Shown here: positions 51,656 to 62,617 of the stretch, one piece after another
How the letters are laid out: each line of letters opens with the position of its first letter
Numbering within the stretch: position 1 is the stretch's first letter
Assembly: GCF_009469765.1 (NCBI RefSeq)
Contig: NZ_SSSQ01000008.1
Coordinates: 1-64,000 of the forward strand
Origin: Dechloromonas hortensis
GTDB taxonomy: Bacteria; Pseudomonadota; Gammaproteobacteria; Burkholderiales; Rhodocyclaceae
DNA: 64,000 nucleotides
Direction: 5' to 3'
Made by a program: the position numbers and the translations under genes
Notes under the pieces: model-generated
The model's database searches: none
What the model saw: only the letters and a program-made list of their open reading frames with translations
What the model was told of the DNA's origin: nothing

Positions 51656-52186
51656 TCAGAAACAACGCCCTGATTTCGCCTCGACCACAATCGGCCAGAG
51701 GTAACTGAAAGCATCCCCTTCGCAGGACTTGGGGCAACTGTTGAAAGCAACCGTGACTTTGGGACCCTGCTCCCACATCCGCACCGAGCACCCGGTTTCG
51801 CTCTTGTGCTTGAGCAAGGCCTGCGGCAACTTTTCGACCTGGTCGAACTCCTTCAGGTTGAAACGGCAGGTCCCGTACCCCTTCATGCTGACCTGGGCGG
51901 TGAAAGTCTTGACCTCGGCCTCCTTGACCAGCAAGTCGAGCTTGGTCACCGTCCCGATCGCATCCTTGTGCGAACACGTCGATTTGACGTTGAGCGGACG
52001 GGTCGGCTGCGGCTTGATCTGGCGCTTGGCCAGATACTTCAGCGTGTCCGACTTGAATTTCGGCTGCGTTGCTGCGGTCGACGTGCTTTCCGGTGCCGAT
52101 TCTGCGGCAGCGGGCTCCGGCTGCTTGTCGACCTCGGCGCACCCCGCCGCGACCAGCGCCACCAGAATCGCCCAGTACCGCCGCAT
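51656..52186 (-). CDS. Putative lipoprotein of unknown function within the gat locus
   Basis: A 176-residue protein. The N-terminus MRRYWAILVALVAAGC ends in a lipobox-like sequence with Cys16, then a Ala/Glu/Pro/Thr-rich linker to about residue 45. The mature part has several cysteines (STCSHKDAIG, GTCRFNL, TGCSVRMW, SCPKSCEG) likely in disulfides. No family recognised. Start 52186 begins the lipoprotein signal; it is two bases after gatA ends. Its insertion between gatA and gatB is unusual. Confidence 0.65.
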   Translation of the reverse strand: MRRYWAILVALVAAGCAEVDKQPEPAAAESAPESTSTAATQPKFKSDTLKYLAKRQIKPQPTRPLNVKSTCSHKDAIGTVTKLDLLVKEAEVKTFTAQVSMKGYGTCRFNLKEFDQVEKLPQALLKHKSETGCSVRMWEQGPKVTVAFNSCPKSCEGDAFSYLWPIVVEAKSGRCF

Positions 52187-52188
52187 AT

Positions 52189-53646
52189 TTACTCGATGCC
52201 GGCCGGCCGACGCAGATGCCAATCGCAGGCCTGCTGATAACGATGCGCCACATTCAGCAGCTGCGCCTCGGCAAAATAATTGCCGATCAACTGCAAGCCG
52301 ACCGGCAGGCCGCCGGCGAACCCACAGGGCACAGACATGCCGGGCAGGCCGGCCAGATTGACGGCGATGGTGTAGATGTCCGACAGGTACATCTGGACCG
52401 GATCGGCCGCTTTCTCACCGAGCGTGAAGGCGGTGGACGGCGAGGTCGGCCCCATGATCACGTCGCAAACCTTGAAGGCCTCGACAAAGTCGTTGGCGAT
52501 CAGGCGGCGGATGCGCTGTGCCTGCAGGTAGTAGGCATCGTAATAGCCATGCGACAGCACGTAGGCGCCGATCATGATCCGGCGCTTGACCTCGGCACCA
52601 AAGCCCTGGGCCCGGCTCTTCATGTACATATCGTCGAGATTGCCGTAATCCTCGGCGCGGAAGCCGTAGCGCACGCCGTCGAAACGCGACAGGTTGGAAC
52701 TCGCCTCGGCCGGCGCGATTACGTAATAGGCCGGCACCGAGAGATGCGAGTTGGGCAGCGAAATCTCGACGGTCGTCGCACCGAGCTTTTCATACTCGGC
52801 AATCGCCGCCCGTACCGCGGCCATCACCTCGGCATCGCAGCCCTCGCCGAAGAACTCCTTGGGCAAGCCAATGCGCAAACCGGCCAGCGGCTTATCGAGA
52901 TCGCGGGCGTAGTCTTCCGCCGGCCGCTCGAGCGAAGTCGAATCGCGCTCGTCGTAGCCGGCCATGCTGTTCAGCAGCAAGGCGCAATCTTCGGCGCTGG
53001 CGGCCATCGGGCCGGCCTGGTCGAGCGACGAGGCAAAAGCGATCATGCCGTAACGGGACACCACGCCGTAGGTCGGCTTCAGGCCGGTCAGGTTACACAG
53101 CGCGGCCGGTTGGCGGATCGAGCCGCCGGTATCGGTGCCGGTCGCCGCCGGCGCCAGACGCGCCGCCACCGCCGCGGCCGAACCGCCGGAGGAGCCGCCG
53201 GGCACCCGCCCGTTATCCCACGGATTGCGCACTGGACCAAAATATGAAGTTTCGTTGGAGGAGCCCATCGCGAACTCGTCCATGTTGGTCTTGCCGAGCG
53301 AGACCAGGCCGGCCTCGCCTTCCATCTTGCGGATCACCGTCGCATCGTAGGGTGAAACGAAATTGGCCAGCATTTTCGAGCCGCAGGTGGTCCGCCAGCC
53401 TTCGGCACAGAAGATATCCTTCTGGGCAATCGGAATGCCGGTCAGCAAACCGGCCGTGCCGGCGGCGATGCGGGCATCGGCAGCACGGGCCGAATTCAGG
53501 CTTTTTTCGGTGTCGACCGTAACGAAGGCGTTCAGCGCCGGGTTGAGGCGGTTGATGCGGTCGAGAAAGAGCTGCGTCAGTTCGACGCTGGAAATCTGCT
53601 TGGCGGCCAGCGCCTGCGACAGTTGCTTGAGGCTGGCATTGATCAT
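52189..53646 (-). CDS. gatA: Aspartyl/glutamyl-tRNA amidotransferase subunit A
   Basis: A 485-residue amidase-signature enzyme. The Ser-cisSer-Lys triad is recognisable: Lys in [12 protein letters not shown], then [31 protein letters not shown] (blocks) with the two serines. It supplies ammonia from glutamine or asparagine. It overlaps gatC by four bases. The gene is full length with no visible defect. Confidence 0.97.
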   Translation of the reverse strand: MINASLKQLSQALAAKQISSVELTQLFLDRINRLNPALNAFVTVDTEKSLNSARAADARIAAGTAGLLTGIPIAQKDIFCAEGWRTTCGSKMLANFVSPYDATVIRKMEGEAGLVSLGKTNMDEFAMGSSNETSYFGPVRNPWDNGRVPGGSSGGSAAAVAARLAPAATGTDTGGSIRQPAALCNLTGLKPTYGVVSRYGMIAFASSLDQAGPMAASAEDCALLLNSMAGYDERDSTSLERPAEDYARDLDKPLAGLRIGLPKEFFGEGCDAEVMAAVRAAIAEYEKLGATTVEISLPNSHLSVPAYYVIAPAEASSNLSRFDGVRYGFRAEDYGNLDDMYMKSRAQGFGAEVKRRIMIGAYVLSHGYYDAYYLQAQRIRRLIANDFVEAFKVCDVIMGPTSPSTAFTLGEKAADPVQMYLSDIYTIAVNLAGLPGMSVPCGFAGGLPVGLQLIGNYFAEAQLLNVAHRYQQACDWHLRRPAGIE

Positions 53647-53930
53647 TCGATCACCTTCGGAACAAGATAAAGACCGGCTTCGACTTCCGGGGCGACCGCC
53701 TGGTAGGCCGCCCGGCGATCCGTTTCGCTGACCACGTCGTCACGCAGTCGCTGACTCAGGTCCTGAGCGTGCGCCATCGGTTCGACGCCGCTGGTATCAA
53801 CGGCCTGCATCTGCTCGATAAGCTGGAAAATTCCGTTGAGGTGCCCCTGGGTGGCGAGAGCCTCGGATTCGCTGACCTCGATACGGGCGAGATGAGCGAT
53901 GCGCTGAACCTGTTCTAATGTGAGCGACAT
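53643..53930 (-). CDS. gatC: Aspartyl/glutamyl-tRNA amidotransferase subunit C
   Basis: A 95-residue GatC with [19 protein letters not shown], the [21 protein letters not shown] middle, and a [15 protein letters not shown] tail. The start at 53930 was chosen for MSLTLEQVQ; the longer frame to 53993 has no support. The 104-base gap to divergent mreB should hold both promoters, though none is clear. Confidence 0.95.
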   Translation of the reverse strand: MSLTLEQVQRIAHLARIEVSESEALATQGHLNGIFQLIEQMQAVDTSGVEPMAHAQDLSQRLRDDVVSETDRRAAYQAVAPEVEAGLYLVPKVIE

Positions 53931-53995
53931 TGTCTTAAAAGACTTTTTTGCAGTGCACAAAGTCTTAAAATGGAAAGCGTTATAAGGTATCATAA

Positions 53996-55078
<1,083 letters not shown>

Positions 55079-55108
55079 CCGTTGACCGCAGCAAGGCAGG
55101 ATTAAGCG

Positions 55109-56047
55109 ATGGCCGGCATCGACCACGCACCGCCACCGTTTTTCAAGCGAGGGCCAGCACCGCTGGCCCTCCTGACTTTCTACGTCGCGATTTCGCTGGC
55201 CCTGTTCGTCGTCGACCTGCGTTTCCGCAGCCTCGACCTCTTGCGGCAGAGCATTGCGCTGCTCGTCGACCCGGTACAACGTGTCGCCCAGACACCAGGC
55301 AGCCTGGTCGACTATGCCGCCAACTATCTGCAAGGCATGCGCGAGCTGCAACACGAGAACAGCGAACTGAAGCATGCGCAACTCAATACTGCCCCCAATC
55401 TGCAGCGCCTGCTGCAACTGGAGGCGGAAAACGAGCGCCTGCGCAAACTCCTCGCCGTCAAGGAGCGCGAGAAAGCCAACGGCCAGGTAGCCCAGATTCT
55501 CTACACCGCCCGCGACCCCTTCTCGCGCAAGGTGATTGTCGACAAAGGCCAGCAGTCGGGCATCGTCGCTGGCCAGCCGGCCATCGACGAAGCCGGGGTA
55601 GTCGGCCAGGTGACCCGTGTCTTCCCGTTCTCGGCCGAAATCACGCTGATTACCGACAAGGATCAGGCAGTACCGGTGCAGATCGTCCGCAGCGGCCATC
55701 GCTCGGTCGTTTTCGGCCTTGGCAACGGCCAGCTTGAATTGCGTTACATGCCGGCCAATGCAGACGTCCAGGTTGGCGACATCCTGGTCACCTCGGGTCT
55801 GGACAGCGTCTATCTGCCGGGTTTCCCGGTCGCCAAGGTAGTCAATATCGAACGCGACAGCGCCTATTCCTTCGCCCGCATTTTCTGCGTACCAGTCGCC
55901 GGCGTCGAAAACTTCGGCGAAATCATGGTACTCGACCCCCGTCAGCCGCTACCGCCGGCGCCGCCCGAATCCGCCGGCCGCGGCGGCGACATCGGCGACA
56001 AGGCCGCTCTGCGCCAGAAAAAGAAGCGCGCTGCGAAGAGCAACTAA
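55109..56047 (+). CDS. mreC: Rod-shape-determining protein MreC
   Basis: A 312-residue MreC: one N-terminal transmembrane helix (about 20-40), coiled coil (LQHENSELKHAQLNTAPNLQRLLQLEAENERLRKLLAVKE in blocks), then the periplasmic beta-domain with YMPANADVQVGDILVTSGLDSVYLPGFPVAKV. The charged tail ends KKRAAKSN. It bridges MreB to PBP2. It overlaps mreD by one base. Confidence 0.96.
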   Translation: MAGIDHAPPPFFKRGPAPLALLTFYVAISLALFVVDLRFRSLDLLRQSIALLVDPVQRVAQTPGSLVDYAANYLQGMRELQHENSELKHAQLNTAPNLQRLLQLEAENERLRKLLAVKEREKANGQVAQILYTARDPFSRKVIVDKGQQSGIVAGQPAIDEAGVVGQVTRVFPFSAEITLITDKDQAVPVQIVRSGHRSVVFGLGNGQLELRYMPANADVQVGDILVTSGLDSVYLPGFPVAKVVNIERDSAYSFARIFCVPVAGVENFGEIMVLDPRQPLPPAPPESAGRGGDIGDKAALRQKKKRAAKSN

Positions 56048-56568
56048 TGCAACCGACCTTCTCCTCATCCCGAATCCTGCTGCCGGTCCGGCCGTGGTTC
56101 ATCTTTTTCAGCCTGATCGCGGCGGTCGCCCTCAATTTCCTGCCCACCGCGCACTGGCCCGGTATGCCGGACTGGGTGGCGCTCGTTCTATGTTTCTGGA
56201 GCGTCCGCGAATTTCGCCGGGTCGGCATGGGCTGGGCCTTCATACTCGGCCTGTTGATGGATGTCGCCGACGGCTCTGTGCTCGGCCAGCATTGCTTTGC
56301 CTATGTCCTGCTCGCCTACGTCTCGACCTCGCTGTCCCGCCGCCTACTGTGGTTCCCGCTCGCCCAACAGGCCTTGCAGGTCATGCCGCTACTGTTCGGT
56401 GCGCAGTTGATCCAGGCCCTGATGCGGCTCGCCGTCGGCGCCGAGTTTCCGGGCTGGAGCTATTTCATCGCCCCGCTGATCGAGACGCTGCTCTGGATAC
56501 CCGCCACTTTCGTTCTGCTCCTGCCTCAGTACCGACCGGTCGAGCAGGATCCCGACCGTCCCATTTAA
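56047..56568 (+). CDS. mreD: Rod-shape-determining protein MreD
   Basis: A 173-residue polytopic MreD with about five transmembrane helices. MPDWVALVLCFWSVREFRRVGMGWAFILGLLMDVADGSVLGQHCFAYVLLAY (read in blocks) is typical. It works with MreC and RodA. It overlaps mreC by one base (TAATG) and precedes mrdA by 15 bases. Confidence 0.93.
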   Translation: MQPTFSSSRILLPVRPWFIFFSLIAAVALNFLPTAHWPGMPDWVALVLCFWSVREFRRVGMGWAFILGLLMDVADGSVLGQHCFAYVLLAYVSTSLSRRLLWFPLAQQALQVMPLLFGAQLIQALMRLAVGAEFPGWSYFIAPLIETLLWIPATFVLLLPQYRPVEQDPDRPI

Positions 56569-56583
56569 GCAGGCCCTACACCC

Positions 56584-58494
56584 GTGGGTAACTTCCACAA
56601 TCCCGAAGCAGATCTTGACCGCTTTCGCTTTCGCCTCGGCTTTGCAGCGGTCTTTGTGCTATTCGCCTTTTGCCTCCTGCTCGGCCGCTTTTTCTGGCTG
56701 CAGGTCATCCAGCACGACTTCTATCAGACGCGAGCCGAAGACAACCGCATCGCACTGATCCCCATTGTCCCCAACCGAGGCGTCATCACCGACCGCAATG
56801 GCGTGGTGCTGGCCCACAATTATTCGGCCTTCACGCTGGAAATCACTCCCTCCCGGGCCGGCGACCTGGAAGAGACGATCACTGCATTATCCGAGGTCAT
56901 CGACATCCAGGCCAAGGACCGCAAGCGTTTCAAGCGCCTGATGGATGAAGCCAAGAATTTCGAATCGATCCCCATCCGAACCCGCCTCAGCGACGCCGAA
57001 GTCGCCATGTTCGCCGCCCAGCGCTATCGCTTCCCGGGCGTCGAAGTAAAAGCCCGCCTCTTCCGCCAGTACCCGCTGAACAACGTCGCCTCGCATGCCA
57101 TCGGCTACATCGGCCGGATCACCGACCGCGACCTGAAATGGATCGAGGAAGCCGAGAAACAGGCCAACTACAAAGGGACCGATCACATCGGGAAAAACGG
57201 CCTGGAACAGCATTACGAATTCGAGCTGCACGGCGAAACCGGCTACGAAGAGGTCGAAATCGACGCCGGCGGCCGTGCCTTGCGCAGCCTGAAACGCATT
57301 CCGCCGGTCTCCGGCAACAATCTGTCCCTGACCCTGGATGCCAAGCTGCAAGAGATTACCGAGCTAGCCTTCGGCGACCGCAAGGGCTCCCTGGTCGCCA
57401 TCGAACCCTCGACCGGCGGCATCCTGGCCTTGGTCTCGAATCCGACCTACGACCCCAACCTGTTCGTCGATGGCATTACGCCGGACAACTGGAAGGAACT
57501 GAACGACCACCCGAGCAAGCCGATGATCAACCGGGCGATCAACGGTGCCTACCCGCCAGGCTCGACCTTCAAGCCGTTCATGGCGTTGGCCGCGCTGGAA
57601 ATGGGCAAGCGGACACCCGGCCAGGCGATCAGCGACCCGGGCTACTTCAATTTCGGCAACCACCAGTTCCGCGACGATAAAAAGGGCGGTCATGGCATGG
57701 TGGACATGTACAAGTCGATCGTCCATTCCTGCGACACCTACTATTACATTCTGGCCAACGACATGGGGATCGACAATATCGCCAAGTTCATGGGTTCCTT
57801 CGGATTCGGCCAGCGGACCGGCATTGATCTCGGCAAGGATGACCTCTCGGAATCGAAGGGTGTCCTGCCGTCACAGGAATGGAAACGCCAGCGCTTCAAA
57901 AAACCGGAGCAGCAAAAATGGTACGCCGGGGAAACCATCTCGATCGGCATCGGCCAGGGCTACAACGCCTATACCCCGATCCAACTGGCTCAGGCTACCG
58001 CAACACTGGCCAATAACGGCGTAATGTTCCGCCCACACCTGGTCCGCCACATCGTCGATACCAAGACTGGTGAAAAACGGCTGGTCGAACCGAAGCCGAT
58101 TCGCGACCTGCAGTTGAAAGCGCAAAATATCGAGGTCATCCGGCGTGCCCTGGTTGGCGTCAATAAGGAGGGCACCGGTGCCCGCGCCTTTGCCGGCGCC
58201 CCCTACGAAGCGGCCGGTAAGACCGGCACGGCCCAGGTTTACTCGCTGAAGGGTGCGCAGTACAAGGAAGGCGCGATCAAGAAGGAATTGCGCGATCACG
58301 CCTTGTTCATCGCCTACGCGCCGGCCGACAAGCCGACTATCGCGCTCGCCGTGCTCGTTGAAAACGGCGGCTTTGGCGCCCAGTCGGCGGCGCCGATCGC
58401 GCGCATGGTGATGGATTACTATCTGCTCGGCAAGCTGCCGGCCGGGGCGGCCAAGGATGATCCGGCCGCCATTGAAGAGGAGCACGAAGAATGA
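56584..58494 (+). CDS. mrdA: Penicillin-binding protein 2
   Basis: A 636-residue class B PBP. One N-terminal membrane anchor (about 19-39), pedestal region, and a transpeptidase with S327TFK330, HSCD (SxN-like) near 385, and K546TG. It crosslinks peptidoglycan in elongation and partners with RodA. The start is GTG at 56584; no in-frame ATG is better. It overlaps rodA by four bases. Confidence 0.96.
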   Translation: MGNFHNPEADLDRFRFRLGFAAVFVLFAFCLLLGRFFWLQVIQHDFYQTRAEDNRIALIPIVPNRGVITDRNGVVLAHNYSAFTLEITPSRAGDLEETITALSEVIDIQAKDRKRFKRLMDEAKNFESIPIRTRLSDAEVAMFAAQRYRFPGVEVKARLFRQYPLNNVASHAIGYIGRITDRDLKWIEEAEKQANYKGTDHIGKNGLEQHYEFELHGETGYEEVEIDAGGRALRSLKRIPPVSGNNLSLTLDAKLQEITELAFGDRKGSLVAIEPSTGGILALVSNPTYDPNLFVDGITPDNWKELNDHPSKPMINRAINGAYPPGSTFKPFMALAALEMGKRTPGQAISDPGYFNFGNHQFRDDKKGGHGMVDMYKSIVHSCDTYYYILANDMGIDNIAKFMGSFGFGQRTGIDLGKDDLSESKGVLPSQEWKRQRFKKPEQQKWYAGETISIGIGQGYNAYTPIQLAQATATLANNGVMFRPHLVRHIVDTKTGEKRLVEPKPIRDLQLKAQNIEVIRRALVGVNKEGTGARAFAGAPYEAAGKTGTAQVYSLKGAQYKEGAIKKELRDHALFIAYAPADKPTIALAVLVENGGFGAQSAAPIARMVMDYYLLGKLPAGAAKDDPAAIEEEHEE

Positions 58495-59603
58495 TCGATG
58501 TCACTGGCTCCCTGCGTCGCGCCTGGCAACAGTTGATCGCCCATATCGACTTCCCGCTGCTCCTCATCACACTGGCCATCATGGCGGTCGGCTTGGCGAC
58601 GGTGAACTCCGCCACCATCGACAGTTCGCACCGGATGATGTCGCAGGCCGGCAACATGGGGCTGGCCATGGTCATCATGTGGTTCGTCTCCCGCCTGCCG
58701 CCGCAAAAACTGATGAGCTTCGCCATTCCGCTCTACGTGCTCGGCGTCGTGCTGCTGATCGCCGTCTTCCTGTTCGGGATCAAGGTCAATGGCGCCCGGC
58801 GCTGGCTGCCGCTCGGCTTTACCCGGATCCAGCCCTCCGAAATCATGAAGATCGCGATGCCGCTGATGTTGGCCTGGTACTTCCAGAAATACGAGGCGAC
58901 GCTGAAGATGAAGCACTATCTGGTCGCCGCCCTGCTGCTCTTCGTACCCTTCGCGCTGATCGCCAAGCAGCCCGATCTCGGTACCGCGCTACTGGTCGGC
59001 TCGGCCGGCTTCTACGTCATTTTCTTCGCCGGCCTGCCGTGGAAGATCATCGTCGGCATGATCGCTGCCGCCGCTGCCGCCGCGCCGCTGCTCTGGGGGA
59101 TGATGCACGACTACCAGCAAAAGCGCATTCTGACCCTGATCGACCCGACCACCGACCCGCTCGGTACCGGTTACCACATCATCCAGTCGATCATTGCCAT
59201 CGGCTCCGGCGGCGCCATCGGCAAAGGCTACCTGAACGGCACCCAGACCCACCTCGAATTCATCCCCGAGAAGCACACCGACTTCATTTTCGCGGTGTAC
59301 TCCGAAGAATGGGGTCTGCTCGGCAACGCCACGCTGGTCTTCCTCTACACGCTGCTGATCGGCCGCGGCATGATCATCGCCTCCGGTGCCCCGACCCTGT
59401 TCTCGCGGCTGCTGGCCGGCGCCATCACGCTCGGCTTCTTCACCTACGCCTTCATCAACATGGGCATGGTCAGCGGCATCCTGCCGGTAGTCGGCGTGCC
59501 CCTACCGTTCATGAGCTATGGCGGCACGGCGCTGGTCATCCTGTTCCTCGGCATCGGTATCCTGATGTCGATCCACACCCACCGGATGCTGGTCAAAAAA
59601 TGA
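58491..59603 (+). CDS. rodA: Rod-shape-determining peptidoglycan polymerase RodA
   Basis: A 370-residue SEDS-family glycosyltransferase with ten transmembrane segments. GARRWLPLGFTRIQPSEIMKIAMPL, LIAKQPDLGTALLV, and TDFIFAVYSEEWGLLGN with VPLPFMSYGGTAL are diagnostic. It polymerises glycan for elongation with PBP2. It overlaps rlpA as ATGA. Confidence 0.97.
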   Translation: MIDVTGSLRRAWQQLIAHIDFPLLLITLAIMAVGLATVNSATIDSSHRMMSQAGNMGLAMVIMWFVSRLPPQKLMSFAIPLYVLGVVLLIAVFLFGIKVNGARRWLPLGFTRIQPSEIMKIAMPLMLAWYFQKYEATLKMKHYLVAALLLFVPFALIAKQPDLGTALLVGSAGFYVIFFAGLPWKIIVGMIAAAAAAAPLLWGMMHDYQQKRILTLIDPTTDPLGTGYHIIQSIIAIGSGGAIGKGYLNGTQTHLEFIPEKHTDFIFAVYSEEWGLLGNATLVFLYTLLIGRGMIIASGAPTLFSRLLAGAITLGFFTYAFINMGMVSGILPVVGVPLPFMSYGGTALVILFLGIGILMSIHTHRMLVKK

Positions 59604-60586
59604 TTCGCCATTTGGCCGCCGGCTCTCTGGTCCTGTTGCTGGCCGCCTGTGGCGGCAGGACCTTGCCGGATGCTACGGTCGACACGACAAAAGGGCCGAT
59701 TTCCAAAACGCCGACCAAGAAGCCGACGGCAGTTTTAAAAAGGGGCGGCGGCTTCTACAAGGATGACGGCCCGGCCGACGAAATTCCCGATGGCCTCGAC
59801 GACATTCCCGATGCCGAACCGAAGTGGGAACCCTTGCACAAGCCGGCCACCAAGCCCTACGTCGTGCTCGGCAAGGAATATGTCCCGAACAACAGCGTCC
59901 GGCCCTACAAGACGCGCGGCATCGCCAGCTGGTATGGCAAGAAGTTCCACGGCCAGAAAACATCGATCGGCGAGCCTTACGACATGTTCGCAATGACTGC
60001 CGCCCACCCCACCCTGGCGCTCCCCTCCTACGTCCGGGTCACCCAGTTGCAAAGCGGTAAATCGGTCATCGTCCGGGTCACCGACCGCGGTCCTTTCCAT
60101 GCCGACCGGGTCATCGATCTTTCCTATACCGCCGCCTACAAGCTGGGCCTGATCAACGGCGGCAGCGGCCAGGTTGAAGTCGAAGCGATCATTCCGGGTG
60201 AGCCGGCCGCCACCGCTTACGCCCAGGTGACGCCCCCGGTCCGACCGGCCGCCGGCGAGCGCGACGACATCGAGCAACTAGCCCGGCGCATGGCACAGGA
60301 AGAACGCCCGGTGCAGAACGCCAACTCAGGCGCCAGCAGTGGCGAAACCGTGGCCAAGGGCGTCTACCTACAACTCGGAGCCTTCGCCAATGCCGACAAT
60401 GCCGAGAACCTGAAAAACCACCTGCTGCGTGAGCTGGACTGGCTCAACGAGGCGATGCGGATCAGCCCTGGCGGCGGCATCCACCGCCTGCAGCTCGGCC
60501 CCTACGCCAGCCGCGGCGATGCCGACAAGGTCGCCGAAAAAATTCGCGCCGCCCTCGGCTACAAGCCGACCATCGTCGTTCGCTGA
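59600..60586 (+). CDS. rlpA: Septal-ring lytic transglycosylase RlpA family lipoprotein
   Basis: A 328-residue lipoprotein with a lipobox LLLAAC (Cys17). A DPBB/RlpA domain has GIASWYGKKFHGQKTSIGEPYDMFAMTAAHPTLALPSYVRV and VRVTDRGPFHADRVIDLS (blocks), with conserved His and Asp. The C-terminal SPOR domain (about 250-328: YLQLGAFANADNAENL) binds denuded glycan. Start 59600 overlaps rodA. The 3' end is followed by the ubiU promoter region. Confidence 0.93.
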   Translation: MIRHLAAGSLVLLLAACGGRTLPDATVDTTKGPISKTPTKKPTAVLKRGGGFYKDDGPADEIPDGLDDIPDAEPKWEPLHKPATKPYVVLGKEYVPNNSVRPYKTRGIASWYGKKFHGQKTSIGEPYDMFAMTAAHPTLALPSYVRVTQLQSGKSVIVRVTDRGPFHADRVIDLSYTAAYKLGLINGGSGQVEVEAIIPGEPAATAYAQVTPPVRPAAGERDDIEQLARRMAQEERPVQNANSGASSGETVAKGVYLQLGAFANADNAENLKNHLLRELDWLNEAMRISPGGGIHRLQLGPYASRGDADKVAEKIRAALGYKPTIVVR

Positions 60587-60625
60587 GCCGGAAAACAGCC
60601 GGCCGGGCAACAACCCGCCGGTGGT

Positions 60626-60666
60626 TTGACGAGGATCAATGGCACCCGGCGCCGGCTGGCTATACT
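60626..60666 (+). promoter_or_regulatory. FNR/Anr-type box and -10 element for ubiUVT
   Basis: TTGAC-GAGG-ATCAA at 60626-60639 matches the FNR/Anr consensus TTGAT-N4-ATCAA with one mismatch. A TATACT -10 lies at 60661-60666, so the start would be near 60674. The box centre is then about 41.5 bases upstream, the classical class II position for oxygen-responsive activation. Confidence 0.65.
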
Positions 60667-60694
60667 CGCCGGCTTACTCTTCAGATCGTATGCC

Positions 60695-61702
60695 ATGAGC
60701 TCCCTGCCCGAACTCATCTGCCCGGCCGGCAGCCTGCCTGCCCTCAAGGCCGCGGTGGATAACGGCGCCGATGCCGTCTATCTCGGCTTCAAGAACGACA
60801 CCAACGCCCGCAACTTCGCCGGTCTCAATTTTGACCAGAAAACCATGAGCGAAGGCATCCGCTACGCCCATGCCAAAGGCCGCGAGATCCTGCTGGCGAT
60901 CAACACCTTTCCGCAAGCCGGCCGCGTCGCCGACTGGCAGAAGGCGGTCGATGCCGCGGTCGACCAGAACGTTGACGCGATTATCCTGGCCGATGTCGGG
61001 CTGCTCGACTATGCCCGCAACCGCCACCCGCAGCAGCGCCTGCATCTGTCGGTGCAGGGCTCGGCGACCAGCTACGAGGCGATCAATTTCTGTCAGCGCG
61101 AGTTCGGTATCCGTCGTGCCGTGCTGCCCCGCGTGCTGACGCTGGCCCAGGTCGAGCACGTCATCAAGAACACCACGGTCGAAATCGAAGTCTTCGGCTT
61201 CGGCAGCCTGTGCGTCATGAACGAAGGACGCTGCTGGCTGTCCTCCTACGCCTGCGGCGAATCGCCGAATACCGTCGGCGCCTGCTCGCCGGCCAAGTAC
61301 GTCAAGTGGGACAAGCAGCCCGGCACCATGGAAACCCGGCTCAACGGCATCCTGATCGACCGCTTCGGCGACGACGAACCGGCCGGCTACCCGACACTGT
61401 GCAAGGGCCGCTTTGAAGTCGAAGGCGAAACCTATTACGCGCTGGAAGAGCCGACCAGCCTCAACGTGCTGTCCATCCTGCCGGAGATCATTAAGATCGG
61501 CGTCAAGGCGATCAAGGTCGAAGGCCGCCAGCGCAGCCCGGCCTACGTCACCCAGGTCACCCGCACGCTGCGCGCCGCGCTCGATTCGCTGGCCAACGGC
61601 AGCGAACGGTTCCACGTGAAACCGGCCTGGCAGGCCGAACTCTCCAAGGTCTCGGAAGGCAGCCAGGCAACGCTCGGCGCCTACAACCGGCCATGGCGCT
61701 AA
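60695..61702 (+). CDS. ubiU: O2-independent ubiquinone biosynthesis protein UbiU
   Basis: A 335-residue peptidase-U32-family protein. It has the iron-sulfur ligands Cys173, Cys180, Cys197 and Cys236, whose spacing (7, 17, 39) equals that of the E. coli UbiU [4Fe-4S] cysteines. With UbiV and UbiT it hydroxylates ubiquinone precursors without oxygen. Start 60695 gives [17 protein letters not shown]. An FNR-type box upstream fits anaerobic control. Confidence 0.94.
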   Translation: MSSLPELICPAGSLPALKAAVDNGADAVYLGFKNDTNARNFAGLNFDQKTMSEGIRYAHAKGREILLAINTFPQAGRVADWQKAVDAAVDQNVDAIILADVGLLDYARNRHPQQRLHLSVQGSATSYEAINFCQREFGIRRAVLPRVLTLAQVEHVIKNTTVEIEVFGFGSLCVMNEGRCWLSSYACGESPNTVGACSPAKYVKWDKQPGTMETRLNGILIDRFGDDEPAGYPTLCKGRFEVEGETYYALEEPTSLNVLSILPEIIKIGVKAIKVEGRQRSPAYVTQVTRTLRAALDSLANGSERFHVKPAWQAELSKVSEGSQATLGAYNRPWR

Positions 61703-61712
61703 AGGAAGACGT

Positions 61713-62615
61713 ATGAAACTCTCGCTCGGTCCCCTGCTCTATTTCTGGCCGAAAGCCGAGGTCATGGAGTTCTACGCCGAAATGGCGCAGAACCCTGCCC
61801 TCGACATCATCTACGTCGGCGAAGTCGTCTGCTCGCGCCGCCAGCAACTGCGCACCGCCGACTGGATCGGTCTCGCCCGCGACCTGACCGATGCCGGCAA
61901 GCAAGTCGTCGTCTCGGCCCAGGCCCTGCTCGAATCTGAAAGCGACCTCAAGGCGCTACGCCGCCTGATTGACGATGCCGGCTGCAGCCTCGAAGCCAAC
62001 GACCTCGGCGCGGTCAACCTCGCCCAGGGCAAGAATTTCGTCGCCGGCCCGCACTTGAACATCTACAACGAAGCTACGCTCGCCACCTACGCCCGCTATG
62101 GCATGACGCGCTGGGTGCCCCCGCTCGAAGCGCCACGCACATTGATCGAGACCCTGCACCGCAACAAGCCGGCCGGCGTCGAGAGCGAGGTCTTCGTTTT
62201 CGGCAAGATCCCGCTCGCCTTCTCGGCCCGCTGCTTCACGGCCCGCCATTACGACCTGAACAAGGACGACTGTCAGTTCAAGTGCCTCGACCATGCCGAA
62301 GGCCTGACCCTGAAAACCCGCGAAGGCCAGGATTTCCTGACCATCAACGGTATCCAGACGATGTCGGCGCAAAGCTACAACCTGCTGCACGAAATCCCGG
62401 ACATGCGGCAGATGGGCATCGACATCGTTCGTATCAGCCCGCAGAAGCAGCATCTCGACGCCATCATCGCCGCCTTCGATGCGGCCCGCAACGGCCAGAC
62501 GGTCAGCGTCGACAGCCGCGACTGGAGCGCCAGCGGCCTGGTTGACGGCTACTGGTTCGGCGATGCCGGGATCGTTCAGCGCCACACGCAAGCCCTTGCA
62601 CAACTGGAAGCCTGA
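61713..62615 (+). CDS. ubiV: O2-independent ubiquinone biosynthesis protein UbiV
   Basis: A 300-residue U32-family protein. Cys40, Cys174, Cys187 and Cys191 match the UbiV iron-sulfur pattern (late spacing 13 and 4 as in E. coli). It forms a heterodimer with UbiU. It is 10 bases downstream of ubiU and two bases from ubiT, so the three are one operon. Confidence 0.94.
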   Translation: MKLSLGPLLYFWPKAEVMEFYAEMAQNPALDIIYVGEVVCSRRQQLRTADWIGLARDLTDAGKQVVVSAQALLESESDLKALRRLIDDAGCSLEANDLGAVNLAQGKNFVAGPHLNIYNEATLATYARYGMTRWVPPLEAPRTLIETLHRNKPAGVESEVFVFGKIPLAFSARCFTARHYDLNKDDCQFKCLDHAEGLTLKTREGQDFLTINGIQTMSAQSYNLLHEIPDMRQMGIDIVRISPQKQHLDAIIAAFDAARNGQTVSVDSRDWSASGLVDGYWFGDAGIVQRHTQALAQLEA

Positions 62616-62617
62616 GC

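Noticed and set aside
58457..59599. Upstream extension of the rlpA frame to 709 residues
   Set aside because: That stretch is an out-of-frame shadow of rodA. The lipoprotein signal at 59600 marks the true start.
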